Shown here in pieces: positions 53,244 through 61,142 of a DNA stretch of 64,000 nucleotides (within the stretch, counting starts at the first letter, position 1; every line of letters begins with the position of its first letter). This stretch comes from Lachnospiraceae bacterium (GTDB lineage Bacteria; Bacillota; Clostridia; Lachnospirales; Lachnospiraceae): the NCBI GenBank assembly GCA_017634975.1, contig JAGBMJ010000141.1, positions 1 through 64,000 on the forward strand. The letters are read 5' to 3'. The position numbers and the translations under genes are program-made. Below the pieces are notes generated by a model that saw nothing but the letters and a program-made list of their open reading frames with translations, searched no databases and was not told the origin of the DNA.

Positions 53244-53273
53244 TTGACTATTGCCATCAAAACGGCTTATAAT
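53244..53273 (+). promoter_or_regulatory. pfl promoter
   Basis: TTGACT (53244–53249), 18-nt spacer, TATAAT (53268–53273). The transcript would start near 53280 with a GC-rich leader of about 90 nt before the AGGAGG ribosome site and ATG 53371. Confidence 0.75.
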
Positions 53274-53370
53274 AGACAGAGCTTGCGGGCGTGCCAAACT
53301 GCGCCCTCGGGGTACACGATTAGCGACCACAGTGGCCGTTAAATAATATCATTTTATAGGAGGCAATGCA

Positions 53371-55425
53371 ATGAGTGCAGAGTTTAGACCAGAATGGGAA
53401 GGCTTTACCGGCGGTAAGTGGGTAGGCGAAATCAACGTTCGTGATTTCATTCAGAAGAACTACACACCGTATGATGGTGATGATTCTTTCCTCGTAGGAC
53501 CGACACAGAACACAAAGGATCTGTGGGCGCAGGTACTGGATCTGTCCCGCCAGGAACGTGAGGCAGGCGGTGTATTGGATATGGATACCAAGGTAGTATC
53601 TACCATCACTTCTCACGGCCCGGGTTACCTGGACAAGAGCAAAGAGACCATCGTAGGTTTCCAGACCGATAAGCCGTTCAAGCGTTCCTTGCAGGTATAC
53701 GGTGGTATCCGTATGGCTGAGAAGGCTTGCGCAGACAATGGTTACACCGTAGATCCGGAGATCAGCGAGTTCTTCTCCGTACACAGAAAGACACACAATG
53801 CAGGCTGCTTTGATGCTTACACACCGGAGATGCGTGCATGCCGTTCCTCTCACGTAATCACAGGTCTTCCTGATGCTTACGGCCGTGGACGTATCATCGG
53901 CGACTATCGTCGTGTGGCACTGTACGGTATCGACAGACTGCTCGAGGACAAGCAGGCACAGAAGGATTCTACCGGCCGCGTGATGACCGATGATGTTATC
54001 CGTCTTCGTGAAGAGCTTTCCGAGCAGATGACAGCTCTGAAGATGATGAAGGAAATGGCTGCTTCTTACGGCATCGACATTTCCAAGCCCGCTACAAACG
54101 TACAGGAAGCTATCCAGTTCACATATTTCGGTTATCTGTGCGCAGTTAAGGAGCAGAACGGTGCAGCAATGAGCCTTGGCCGTACTTCTACTTTCATCGA
54201 CTGCTACGCAGAGCGTGACCTGAAGAACGGTAAGTTCACTGAGGAGCAGATCCAGGAATTCGTTGATCACTTCATCATGAAGCTTCGTTGCGTTAAGTTC
54301 GCACGTACACCGGAATACAACCAGATCTTCGCAGGCGATCCTGTATGGGTTACCGAGTCTCTGGGTGGTGTAGGTGTTGACGGACGTCACATGGTTACCA
54401 AGACCAGCTTCCGTTATCTGAACACCTTAAACAACCTGGGTGCAGCTCCCGAGCCCAACCTGACCGTTCTGTGGTCAACCAGACTGCCCAGACCCTGGAA
54501 AGAGTTCTGCGCTAAGATGTCCATCAAGTCTTCTTCCATCCAGTATGAGAATGATGACCTGATGAGAGTTACCCACGGTGATGATTACGCTATCGCTTGC
54601 TGCGTATCCTCCATGCGTGTTGGTAAGGAAATGCAGTTCTTCGGAGCTCGTGCTAACCTTGCAAAATGTATGCTGTACGCTTTGAACGGCGGTATCGATG
54701 AAGTATCCAAGAAGCAGGTTGGTCCGAAGTATCGTAAGTACGAAGGCGATGTGATCGAGTATGATAAGTTCATGCCGATGTTCGAAGATATGATGGAGTG
54801 GCTGGCAGATGTATATGTAAATACTCTGAACGTAATCCACTACATGCACGACAAGTACTGCTACGAGCGTGCACAGATGGCTCTGCACGACAGAGACGTA
54901 CGCCGCTACTTCGCAACCGGTATGGCTGGTCTGTCCGTAGTTGCAGACTCCCTGTCCGCAATCAAGTACGCTACCGTTAAGCCGATCCGTGATGAGGACG
55001 GTATCATCGTAGATTTCGAGACCACAGGAGACTTCCCGAAGTATGGTAATGATGATGATCGTGTTGACCAGATCGCTCACGACCTTGTTTCCAAGTTCAT
55101 GATGATGATCCGTCGTCACCACACCTACAGAAATGGTTTCCCGACCATGTCTGTATTGACCATTACTTCTAACGTAACCTATGGTAAGGCAACCGGTAAC
55201 ACACCGGATGGCCGTCGTAAGGGACAGCCGTTTGCTCCGGGTGCCAACCCGCTGCACGGCCGTGATACTCACGGTGCAGTAGCTTCCCTGTCTTCCGTAG
55301 CCAAGCTTCCGTTCGAAGACAGCCAGGATGGTATCTCCAATACCTTCACCATCATTCCGGGTGCCCTGGGTAAGGAAGATCAGGTATTTGCAGGCGACAT
55401 CGAAGTAGACCTGAGCAAGAAATAA
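53371..55425 (+). CDS. pflB: pyruvate formate-lyase catalytic chain without glycyl-radical domain
   Basis: A 684-aa chain that converts pyruvate and CoA to acetyl-CoA and formate in anaerobic fermentation. The catalytic adjacent cysteines are C410–C411 in [12 protein letters not shown], and [22 protein letters not shown] near the C terminus is typical PFL. Normal PFL is about 740–760 aa and ends with a glycyl-radical domain. This chain stops after [20 protein letters not shown], just where that domain should start. The missing part is encoded separately at 55766–56011. Codon use is strongly biased, as in highly expressed genes. AGGAGG lies 8 nt before the ATG. Confidence 0.95.
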   Translation: MSAEFRPEWEGFTGGKWVGEINVRDFIQKNYTPYDGDDSFLVGPTQNTKDLWAQVLDLSRQEREAGGVLDMDTKVVSTITSHGPGYLDKSKETIVGFQTDKPFKRSLQVYGGIRMAEKACADNGYTVDPEISEFFSVHRKTHNAGCFDAYTPEMRACRSSHVITGLPDAYGRGRIIGDYRRVALYGIDRLLEDKQAQKDSTGRVMTDDVIRLREELSEQMTALKMMKEMAASYGIDISKPATNVQEAIQFTYFGYLCAVKEQNGAAMSLGRTSTFIDCYAERDLKNGKFTEEQIQEFVDHFIMKLRCVKFARTPEYNQIFAGDPVWVTESLGGVGVDGRHMVTKTSFRYLNTLNNLGAAPEPNLTVLWSTRLPRPWKEFCAKMSIKSSSIQYENDDLMRVTHGDDYAIACCVSSMRVGKEMQFFGARANLAKCMLYALNGGIDEVSKKQVGPKYRKYEGDVIEYDKFMPMFEDMMEWLADVYVNTLNVIHYMHDKYCYERAQMALHDRDVRRYFATGMAGLSVVADSLSAIKYATVKPIRDEDGIIVDFETTGDFPKYGNDDDRVDQIAHDLVSKFMMMIRRHHTYRNGFPTMSVLTITSNVTYGKATGNTPDGRRKGQPFAPGANPLHGRDTHGAVASLSSVAKLPFEDSQDGISNTFTIIPGALGKEDQVFAGDIEVDLSKK

Positions 55426-55440
55426 GTAAAAACACAAACC

Positions 55441-55492
55441 TTGCCTCCCCCCTTTTGGGGGAAGGTGTCAGGCAAAGCCTGACGGATGAGGG
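55441..55492 (+). repeat. family B repeat between the split pfl genes
   Basis: GCCTCCCCCCTTTTGGGGGAAGG hairpin followed by GTCAGGCAAAGCCTGACGGATGAGGG. It fills most of the 85-base gap between the catalytic chain stop and the 72-aa gene. The distal GGGAGG used as ribosome site by the next gene lies just after it. Confidence 0.8.
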
Positions 55493-55510
55493 AAAAGGGA
55501 GGAAAGCGAT

Positions 55511-55729
55511 ATGGCAGATCAGAATATGACGGAAGAGCAGATGATCCAGGATCTGGTAGCGCAGTTGGACGGTGGTTTTGCCAACGGTGTAGGTCATGTA
55601 AATGTAGACGTGGACGAAAATGCTTCTGCAAAGAAGGAAGTAGAGACCATGGGCTGCACGGATTGCTCCCGCACGCCGCTCGCATGCTCCGTACCGACCC
55701 TGCATCAGGGATTGGACGATTACGAATAA
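55511..55729 (+). CDS. small protein resembling a radical-less half of the PFL glycyl-radical domain, with Cys tail
   Basis: A 72-aa protein not matching a family I know. Residues 15–35 (LVAQLDGGFANGVGHVNVDV) parallel the start of the glycyl-radical domain encoded 37 bases downstream ([20 protein letters not shown]). After that, the part with the radical Gly is absent; instead there is KKEVETMGCTDCSRTPLACS with C49, C52 and C59 and a final acidic YE. GGGAGGAAAG precedes ATG 55511. Being between the two PFL pieces, it may guard, chaperone or redox-tune the radical domain. This role is inference. Confidence 0.8.
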   Translation: MADQNMTEEQMIQDLVAQLDGGFANGVGHVNVDVDENASAKKEVETMGCTDCSRTPLACSVPTLHQGLDDYE

Positions 55730-55765
55730 TTATTAGGAATCGAATCTGATAGGAGGAAAATAACA

Positions 55766-56011
55766 ATGGCAGAAGCTAGTACAGCACAGATCAACAATCT
55801 GGTATCTTTATTGGATGGATATGCAACCAAGGGCGGTCATCATCTGAACGTTAACGTTCTGAACAGAGAGACCCTGCTGGATGCTCAGGCTCATCCGGAG
55901 AACTATCCGCAGCTGACCATCCGTGTATCCGGTTATGCAGTTAACTTCATCAAGTTGACTCCGGAGCAGCAGGCAGACGTTATCAGCCGTACATTCCACG
56001 AGAAGATCTGA
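55766..56011 (+). CDS. stand-alone glycyl-radical domain of pyruvate formate-lyase (GrcA-like)
   Basis: An 81-aa protein that matches the C-terminal domain of PFL end to end: [20 protein letters not shown], then [19 protein letters not shown], with radical glycine G56 in RVSGYAV, and the usual end ISRTFHEKI. In E. coli a similar spare part, YfiD/GrcA, repairs oxygen-cut PFL; here it is the only copy visible, so it must complete the truncated chain. AGGAGGAAAATAACA precedes ATG. It sits in the same orientation 340 bases after the catalytic chain, with the activase gene downstream. Confidence 0.95.
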   Translation: MAEASTAQINNLVSLLDGYATKGGHHLNVNVLNRETLLDAQAHPENYPQLTIRVSGYAVNFIKLTPEQQADVISRTFHEKI

Positions 56012-56026
56012 TCGCGAGGCAATAGC

Positions 56027-57646
56027 TTGAGCGGTTCTGATCGTAAGACGATAACGACCAAGAGCAAAGAACAGGCGCAGGGAGTGGCAACATTCCCTGC
56101 GTTTTTGTGCTCTCTATTGTTCGGAATGGGTATTTTTTTGTTTGCCACCGTGTTTTTTGCACATGTTCATCCGCTGGTTCCCTATGATATGGACGACTGG
56201 CTGTATGTCGGCTGGCGAAGAAATGCCTATCCCATCTGGAAGGACTGGAATCCTGCCAGGATCTTTCCGGAAACCTTTATGTCTCTGGTTTCGGACTTCG
56301 GCGTGCATGTACTGATGCCGATATTACATCTGGATTATATATACGCCCTGATCCTTGCGCATGCCATATCGGTGGCATCTTTTATCACATTGTATGTGCT
56401 GTTGTTCCGCTCTTTTATAAAGGAGAAAACAAACATCTCCTTCGCGGCATCCTATATGCTGACGCTGTTATTTCTGCTGTTTCATTTCAGCATCTTCCGG
56501 CGGCAGTACAACGGAAACCAGCATCTGTTCTGGACCTTTAATGTGACGGGCTATTATTACTATGTGATCCCGAACCTGATCAATGCTTCGCTGGTATTGT
56601 TCTTTATGGGGAAGGGACGCGACGGGATCCGGAATCTGTCCCCGATCCGAAAAGGGATTTTGCTGCTGAGTATCTATCTGGCAATGTTTTCCAATCTGTT
56701 TTCCAGCATTATACTGGTGGTTCCGGCTGCCGGGGAGGCGGTGGCAGACGCGTATCTGTGTATGGTGAAGCGGAAGCAGAGTTTGAAACAGTATCTGGAA
56801 AAAACATTCTGGAATCTGTTGATCGCCGGCCTCTGGCTGGTTTCTCTGGTCTATGAAGCCAATGGCGGGCGCGCGGATGGTGCGGGCAGTTTTGCGCTCT
56901 CCGAGAGTATCTCCGGATTCTTTGCCTGGGGCAGACAGTTGAATATGCAGACGACGGCATTGTCGCTGTTGATCGTGGCGGTGGGAGCAGTCCTTTGGCT
57001 TTGTTCTTTAAGGAAAGATGCGCATCCGGATTCGGATCAGAAGAAAGATGCAGGATCGCAGTCGGCTGCTGTGAACGGAACATCTTCGGGAAACAGCCGA
57101 TGGATCTCAGGCGATGTTCCGGTATCTGCTCCCGGCTTTGTCTTTTGTATGCTGATCTGTGCGGCCTTTGAGATCCTGCTCTGTGCAAAGGTAGGCGTGG
57201 ACAAGCTCGAGATCTGCCGTGTGATCTTCAGTGTATGTTTCTATGCATTTATGGTGATCTTTTGGTTCGCGGGTACGATCCTCGTAAAGTTCCCGAAGAC
57301 CCTGATCCTGTTACCGCTTATCTTCTATGTTTTGCTGATGAATACTCGCATGGGCGAGCGGATCTTCTTAGAGGAGAATGGGATCAATCTGGATGCACAG
57401 CTGTGCATCGCGATCGATCAGGATATCATCGATCAGGTGATCGCTGCTGACCATGCAGGGCTTACGGAAGCCGTGATCGTAGTGCCGCTTGAGGAGGATC
57501 AGGAGGAGGACAACTGGCCTCACGTGATCCGTATGGGGAGTGCACTTTCCCAGACACTCTACAAACATGGCATCATCAGCCGGCGCCTGGAGCTGGAGAT
57601 CCGCCCTGACCATGCCATGAACGAGAAATACGGATTACAGTACTGA
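56027..57646 (+). CDS. GT-C-like polytopic membrane protein within the pfl locus
   Basis: A 539-aa protein with TTG start 15 bases after the radical-domain gene and GCGAGG upstream; the first membrane helix begins before the first internal ATG, which supports the TTG. About ten membrane segments follow. The first external loop has PYDMDDWLYVGWRR, with the acidic pair typical of GT-C enzymes. A soluble loop at about 325–365 is Ser/Asp-rich. The C-terminal 90 residues are soluble. Its presence between the radical domain and the activase is unexpected; it may be a recent insertion. Confidence 0.55.
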   Translation: MSGSDRKTITTKSKEQAQGVATFPAFLCSLLFGMGIFLFATVFFAHVHPLVPYDMDDWLYVGWRRNAYPIWKDWNPARIFPETFMSLVSDFGVHVLMPILHLDYIYALILAHAISVASFITLYVLLFRSFIKEKTNISFAASYMLTLLFLLFHFSIFRRQYNGNQHLFWTFNVTGYYYYVIPNLINASLVLFFMGKGRDGIRNLSPIRKGILLLSIYLAMFSNLFSSIILVVPAAGEAVADAYLCMVKRKQSLKQYLEKTFWNLLIAGLWLVSLVYEANGGRADGAGSFALSESISGFFAWGRQLNMQTTALSLLIVAVGAVLWLCSLRKDAHPDSDQKKDAGSQSAAVNGTSSGNSRWISGDVPVSAPGFVFCMLICAAFEILLCAKVGVDKLEICRVIFSVCFYAFMVIFWFAGTILVKFPKTLILLPLIFYVLLMNTRMGERIFLEENGINLDAQLCIAIDQDIIDQVIAADHAGLTEAVIVVPLEEDQEEDNWPHVIRMGSALSQTLYKHGIISRRLELEIRPDHAMNEKYGLQY

Positions 57647-57649
57647 ACT

Positions 57650-57669
57650 ATCCCCTCAAGGGGAAGGCA
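57650..57669 (+). repeat. family B hairpin, short copy
   Basis: TCCCCTCAAGGGGAAGGC lies 4 nt after the membrane-protein stop. Only the hairpin part is present. Confidence 0.6.
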
Positions 57670-57711
57670 AGAGGTAGTACCGCTGCATAGAAATTATTGC
57701 AGATAAGTCAA

Positions 57712-57740
57712 TTGAAGTGTTTCAGGAGATGTAGTAAAAT
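57712..57740 (+). promoter_or_regulatory. promoter of the PFL-activase gene
   Basis: TTGAAG (57712–57717), 17-nt spacer, TAAAAT (57735–57740). A separate promoter means the activase can be expressed independently of the pfl genes. Confidence 0.7.
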
Positions 57741-57774
57741 ACAAATATCCAAGAAAAAACCGGGAGGGTGCGAT

Positions 57775-58533
57775 ATGAAAGGACGAATTCATTCGACAGA
57801 GAGTTTCGGAACAGTAGACGGACCGGGTGTCCGTTTTGTAGTATTTTTGCAGGGGTGCCCAATGCGCTGCGCGTATTGCCATAATCCGGATACCTGGGAT
57901 CCGAAAGGCGGAACACCGACGGAGGCATCCGAGATCATCGAGCAGTATATCCGTAATGAGAGCTTTTATCAGGGCGGCGGTATCACCGTAACCGGTGGAG
58001 AACCGCTGATGCAGATCGATTTTCTGCTGGAACTGTTTACACTGGCAAAGCAGCACAACATCCATACCTGTATCGATTCCTCCGGTATTATGTATCACCC
58101 GGGTGAGAGCGAGTACAATAAGAAGCTGGATGAGCTGATGAAGATCACGGATCTGGTGATGCTGGATATCAAGCACATTGATCCGGAGAAGCATAAATGG
58201 CTGACGCAGCAGCCGAATGACGGGATCCTGGCATTTGCGAAATATCTGGATGAAAAGCATGTGGACGTGTGGATCCGTCACGTAGTGGTGCCGGGGATCA
58301 CGGACGACGATGAGTACCTGTATAAGCTGGGCTATTTCATTGGCGGTCTGAGCAATCTGAAGGCACTGGATGTGCTGCCGTATCATACGATGGGACTGCC
58401 GAAGTATGAGAAACTGGGTATCGAATACCGCTTAAAGGGTGTGCCGGCCATGGACAAGGAAGTGGTGCTGGAGAAGAAAAAAGTGATCCTGGACGGTATA
58501 CGAAAACGCCGCGAGGAGTTACAAGGGAATTAG
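57775..58533 (+). CDS. pflA: pyruvate formate-lyase activating enzyme
   Basis: A 252-aa radical SAM enzyme that abstracts hydrogen from the PFL glycine to form the radical. The cluster motif is C28-x3-C32-x2-C35 in GCPMRCAYCHNPD, preceded by STESFGTVDGPGVRFVVFLQ, the standard PFL-activase N terminus. TGGEPLMQ and VMLDIKHIDPEKH follow. ATG 57775 is preceded by GGGAGGG; an upstream in-frame ATG at 57697 precedes the promoter and is rejected. It should act on the separate 81-aa radical domain here. Confidence 0.97.
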   Translation: MKGRIHSTESFGTVDGPGVRFVVFLQGCPMRCAYCHNPDTWDPKGGTPTEASEIIEQYIRNESFYQGGGITVTGGEPLMQIDFLLELFTLAKQHNIHTCIDSSGIMYHPGESEYNKKLDELMKITDLVMLDIKHIDPEKHKWLTQQPNDGILAFAKYLDEKHVDVWIRHVVVPGITDDDEYLYKLGYFIGGLSNLKALDVLPYHTMGLPKYEKLGIEYRLKGVPAMDKEVVLEKKKVILDGIRKRREELQGN

Positions 58534-58652
58534 TTAAGCCTAATCAAGATTTCGTAACACTAATATATGCCGATATGCTACTATGAATATGGTCGGGGAA
58601 GACTAAATTAACAGCTGTTTATGGCTGAGAGAAAAACAGGAGGAAATGAAAA

Positions 58653-58823
58653 ATGGCATATGTTATTAAAGACGGATGTATTTCTTGCGGAACTTGTGCA
58701 GGCGGATGCCCGGTAGGCGCTATCTCTGAGGGTGACGGCAAGTTCGAGATCGATAAGGATACCTGCATCAGCTGCGGCGCTTGCGCTGGCTCTTGCCCGG
58801 TAGGTGCGATCGAAGAGGAATAA
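58653..58823 (+). CDS. 2[4Fe-4S] ferredoxin
   Basis: A 56-aa clostridial-type ferredoxin with two cluster motifs: C9, C12, C15, C19 (CISCGTCAGGCP) and C38, C41, C44, C48 (CISCGACAGSCP). AGGAGG lies about 9 nt before ATG 58653. It carries low-potential electrons and may supply the activase, which needs a reductant; this link is inferred from position. TGCTACTAT near 58576–58584 is a possible extended -10. A terminator follows at once, so it is probably a single-gene transcript. Confidence 0.97.
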   Translation: MAYVIKDGCISCGTCAGGCPVGAISEGDGKFEIDKDTCISCGACAGSCPVGAIEEE

Positions 58824-58847
58824 GAAATTCCGAATAAGATTAAAATG

Positions 58848-58887
58848 ATCCGGCTGTTTCCGATGTGGAGACAGCCGGATTTTTTTA
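58848..58887 (+). terminator. ferredoxin terminator
   Basis: ATCCGGCTGT (58848–58857) pairs with ACAGCCGGAT (58871–58880), followed by seven T. Confidence 0.92.
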
Positions 58888-59517
58888 CATATTTTTATAG
58901 TGCTGACAAAGATCTTTCAGAAAGCATTCTTCGCATTTGGGGCGCTGGGATTTGCAGATGGTGCGTCCCAGTGCGATCAGCTGTGTGTTGATGGCGATCC
59001 AGTGATCCTTCGGGATGGCCTTCATCAGGGCATACTCTACCTTTTCGGGATCTTCCTCTCCCGTGAGTCCGAGCCGGCGGGCCAATCGTCCCACGTGGGT
59101 ATCGACGACGACGCTTGGTTCGTGAAAGACATTGCCGCGGATCACGTTGGCGGTCTTGCGGCCCACGCCAGGCAGGGAAGTCAGGCTTTCGAGGTCCTTT
59201 GGTACTTCACTGCCAAAGTCGTCTCGAAGACGTCGGCAGCATGCAATGATATTACGTGCTTTATTATGGTAGAAACCGGTTGAATGGATATCCTTCTCCA
59301 GCTCCGTTAGATCGGCATCGGCAAAGGCTTCGATATCCGGATACTTCACAAACAGATCCCTGGTCACCAGATTGACCCGGGCATCCGTGCACTGGGCGCT
59401 CAGTATGGTGGCGATCAGCAGCTGCCAGGCATTTTGGTGGTCTAAGTAGCAGGGAATATCGGTACCGTATTTCGCGTCCAGACGCGACAGAAGTTCTTTG
59501 ATCTCTGACTTTTTCAT
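58885..59517 (-). CDS. nth: endonuclease III
   Basis: A 210-aa DNA glycosylase/AP lyase that removes oxidised pyrimidines. The helix-hairpin-helix LPGVGRKTANVI holds the catalytic Lys, VVDTHVGRLARRLGL the catalytic Asp, and the C-terminal C-x6-C-x2-C-x5-C (CKSQRPKCEECFLKDLC) binds a 4Fe-4S cluster. Length is normal. GAGGA lies 8 nt before ATG 59517. In the 266-base gap to the next gene, TATAAT and its complement ATTATA lie 2 nt apart at 59606–59619 and may be opposing -10 boxes. Confidence 0.96.
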   Translation of the reverse strand: MKKSEIKELLSRLDAKYGTDIPCYLDHQNAWQLLIATILSAQCTDARVNLVTRDLFVKYPDIEAFADADLTELEKDIHSTGFYHNKARNIIACCRRLRDDFGSEVPKDLESLTSLPGVGRKTANVIRGNVFHEPSVVVDTHVGRLARRLGLTGEEDPEKVEYALMKAIPKDHWIAINTQLIALGRTICKSQRPKCEECFLKDLCQHYKNM

Positions 59518-59680
59518 TGGGAATCCTCGTTATTGTTCATGGATATTGTTCCGCGAGACATTTTCGCAGGAAAACCCGGATTGCGCAGCAAACCGGACGT
59601 TACTGTATAATGTATTATACCATGAACCGTTTAGGGTGTATGCAATTTATAGTAATTATTCACAAATATTTAATAAAATG

Positions 59681-59709
59681 TTGACAAAAACAGAAAAAAA
59701 TCATATATT
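59681..59709 (+). promoter_or_regulatory. strong promoter of the SCP2-like gene
   Basis: TTGACA (59681–59686), 17-nt spacer, TATATT (59704–59709), in A/T-rich DNA that could act as an UP element. Predicted start near 59716. Confidence 0.8.
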
Positions 59710-59783
59710 AATCTTTGTAGTATTTTGAATAACGCTTATAAAAGTGAAGGGAATCTGTTGTTAACAGAGGAAGGGAGAGAGTT

Positions 59784-60341
59784 ATGACTTATGAAGAGAT
59801 CGTCGGCTATGTAAAGAAGAAGGCTGCGAAGGCAGATGCAAAGAATTTCGGTTCTGTTGCAGTCCAGATTGATATTACGGGCGAGGGCGAAGGCGCTTTC
59901 TATGTAGCAGTTGCAGATGGAAAGGTCGATGTTCAGCCGTATGAGTATTTTGATCACAATGCAAAGGTGATCGCAGACGGAAATGATTTCATTGCATTTC
60001 TGGATGGCAAGAAGGGTGCAGAGGTTCTGACCGTTGCCGGAGATGAGAATGCTGTAGCGATCGTAAAGAGCTTCGCTGCTGCAGAAAAGGCACCGGTAAA
60101 GAAGGCTGAAAAGCCTGCTGCAGAGAAGAAAGCACCGGCAAAGAAAGCGGAGCCGAAGAAGGCAGCAGCAAAGCCGGCAGAGAAGAAGGAAGAAGTAAAG
60201 AAAGTTGAGCCTGTAAAGGCAGAAGTGAAGAAAGCAGAAGCAAAGCCTGCTGCAGAGAAGAAAGCACCGGCAAAGAAGGCAGAGCCGAAGAAAGCCGTTG
60301 CAAAGCCGGCAGCTAAGAAAACTCCTGCAAAGAAGAAATAA
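59784..60341 (+). CDS. SCP2-like domain with Lys/Ala/Pro-rich histone-H1-like tail
   Basis: A 185-aa protein. Residues 1–100 look like a sterol-carrier-protein-2 fold: GSVAVQIDITGEGEGAFYVAV, then DVQPYEYFDHNAKVIADGNDFIAFLDG, a typical lipid-binding layout. Residues 103–185 are almost only K, A, P and E, containing two near-identical blocks (AEKKAPAKKAEPKKA at about 112 and 158). Such tails bind DNA or RNA or polyanions. GGGAGAGAG precedes ATG, and a strong promoter and terminator suggest an abundant monocistronic product. Function not known. Confidence 0.75.
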   Translation: MTYEEIVGYVKKKAAKADAKNFGSVAVQIDITGEGEGAFYVAVADGKVDVQPYEYFDHNAKVIADGNDFIAFLDGKKGAEVLTVAGDENAVAIVKSFAAAEKAPVKKAEKPAAEKKAPAKKAEPKKAAAKPAEKKEEVKKVEPVKAEVKKAEAKPAAEKKAPAKKAEPKKAVAKPAAKKTPAKKK

Positions 60342-60385
60342 GTAAAGCTATAGCCGAACTTTTCTAAGCGTATAAGATATTTCAG

Positions 60386-60416
60386 CAGAGGAAACCGTTG
60401 TTTCCTCTGTTTTTTT
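60386..60416 (+). terminator. terminator of the SCP2-like gene
   Basis: CAGAGGAAAC (60386–60395) pairs with GTTTCCTCTG (60400–60409), followed by seven T. Confidence 0.93.
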
Positions 60417-60436
60417 ACATTATAAGTCTATAGTAA

Positions 60437-60499
60437 TGAGCCATGGGGACGGTTCTTGTGGCCCATTTTAAGCCGGAGAACCGTCCCTGTGGTTCATTT
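60437..60499 (+). repeat. family C REP-like palindrome
   Basis: GAGCCATGGGGACGGTTCT, inner GGCCCATTTTAAGCC, then AGAACCGTCCCTGTGG. Inside a 342-base gene-free gap (60342–60683) that also holds a terminator and two direct repeats. Confidence 0.85.
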
Positions 60500-60607
60500 T
60501 GTGCGGCGATGAGAGTCGACCCAAAAAAAAGAGTGCCAGCCGGAACGGTTATCAGGGACAACTCGTCTTTGCTGACACTATTTTACATTCTATCAGGAAA
60601 ACTGCGC

Positions 60608-60680
60608 TGCAATTCCTGTAAAGCAAAAGCTCGCCGGGGTGCCTTGCAATTCCATTAAAGCAAAAGTTAAACGGGGACGC
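60608..60680 (+). repeat. two imperfect 36-bp direct repeats
   Basis: Copies at 60608–60643 and 60645–60680 share TGCAATTCC, TTAAAGCAAAAG-like and CGGGG blocks. They end 4 bases before the stop of the minus-strand DUF1858 gene. Function unknown. Confidence 0.65.
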
Positions 60681-60683
60681 TGA

Positions 60684-60899
60684 TCACAGCTCGGCGTCGT
60701 TGTTGACTGCTTCCAGCAGATCTTCCACGTCGAAGCCGTGTACCATAGCAGCTTCTTCCAGGGTCTCGCCCTGGGAGGCCGGGCAGCTGAAACAGAACAT
60801 GCCTGCATTCATCAGGACCGTTGCGATCTCCGGCTTGGTCACCAGAGCTTCACCGATCGTCATATCCTTTGTGATCATGATTTTCTTTTCTTCTTCCAT
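60684..60899 (-). CDS. DUF1858 domain protein
   Basis: A 71-aa protein. [47 protein letters not shown] matches DUF1858, a small domain with a CxxC pair (FCFSCP) found alone or in hybrid-cluster and ScdA-like proteins linked to metal or redox stress. The start is ATG 60899 with AAAGGA upstream; a longer frame to 61124 crosses the promoter and a repeat and is rejected. Confidence 0.88.
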   Translation of the reverse strand: MEEEKKIMITKDMTIGEALVTKPEIATVLMNAGMFCFSCPASQGETLEEAAMVHGFDVEDLLEAVNNDAEL

Positions 60900-60951
60900 A
60901 AATATATCCTTTCTGTGCGTATCTGTAATGATAGTAATAACATCTTCAAGT

Positions 60952-60980
60952 ACTATAGCATAGAAGAAGGCAAACTGCAA
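60952..60980 (-). promoter_or_regulatory. promoter of the DUF1858 gene
   Basis: On the minus strand TTGCAG (60975–60980) and TATAGT (60952–60957) are 17 nt apart, giving a leader of about 45 nt. Confidence 0.6.
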
Positions 60981-60995
60981 GTCGATGATAAGAGT

Positions 60996-61050
60996 GAGCC
61001 GGAGAACCGTCCCTGTGGCCCAAAATGAGCCGGAGAACCGTCCCCATGGC
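60996..61050 (+). repeat. two family C half-units in direct orientation
   Basis: GAGCCGGAGAACCGTCCCTG and GAGCCGGAGAACCGTCCCCA occur head to tail, separated by GGCCCAAAAT. Unlike the other copies, both halves face the same way, so no large hairpin forms. Confidence 0.8.
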
Positions 61051-61077
61051 GGGCACGATAAAGGGGGATCTGAATAT

Positions 61078-61107
61078 TTGACAAAGCAAAAGCAGCATGC
61101 ATATAAT
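61078..61107 (+). promoter_or_regulatory. promoter of the 61143 gene
   Basis: TTGACA (61078–61083), 18-nt spacer, TATAAT (61102–61107). Predicted start near 61114, followed by GGGAGGGGAG before ATG 61143. Confidence 0.85.
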
Positions 61108-61142
61108 ATAATATCTATAGGCAATTCTAGGGAGGGGAGATT

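Noticed and set aside
53281-53370. Riboswitch in the pfl leader
   Set aside because: The 90-nt leader is GC-rich with a short CCAC/GTGG stem only; no known aptamer pattern seen.
53371-56011. Split PFL as a sequencing frameshift or a decayed gene
   Set aside because: There is an 85-base gap with a repeat, an extra small gene and two strong ribosome sites, and the radical domain has its own start codon; no single-base change would rejoin the pieces.
60684-61124. 146-aa form of the DUF1858 protein
   Set aside because: The extra N-terminal part is read from promoter and repeat sequence; the ribosome site fits the 71-aa form.
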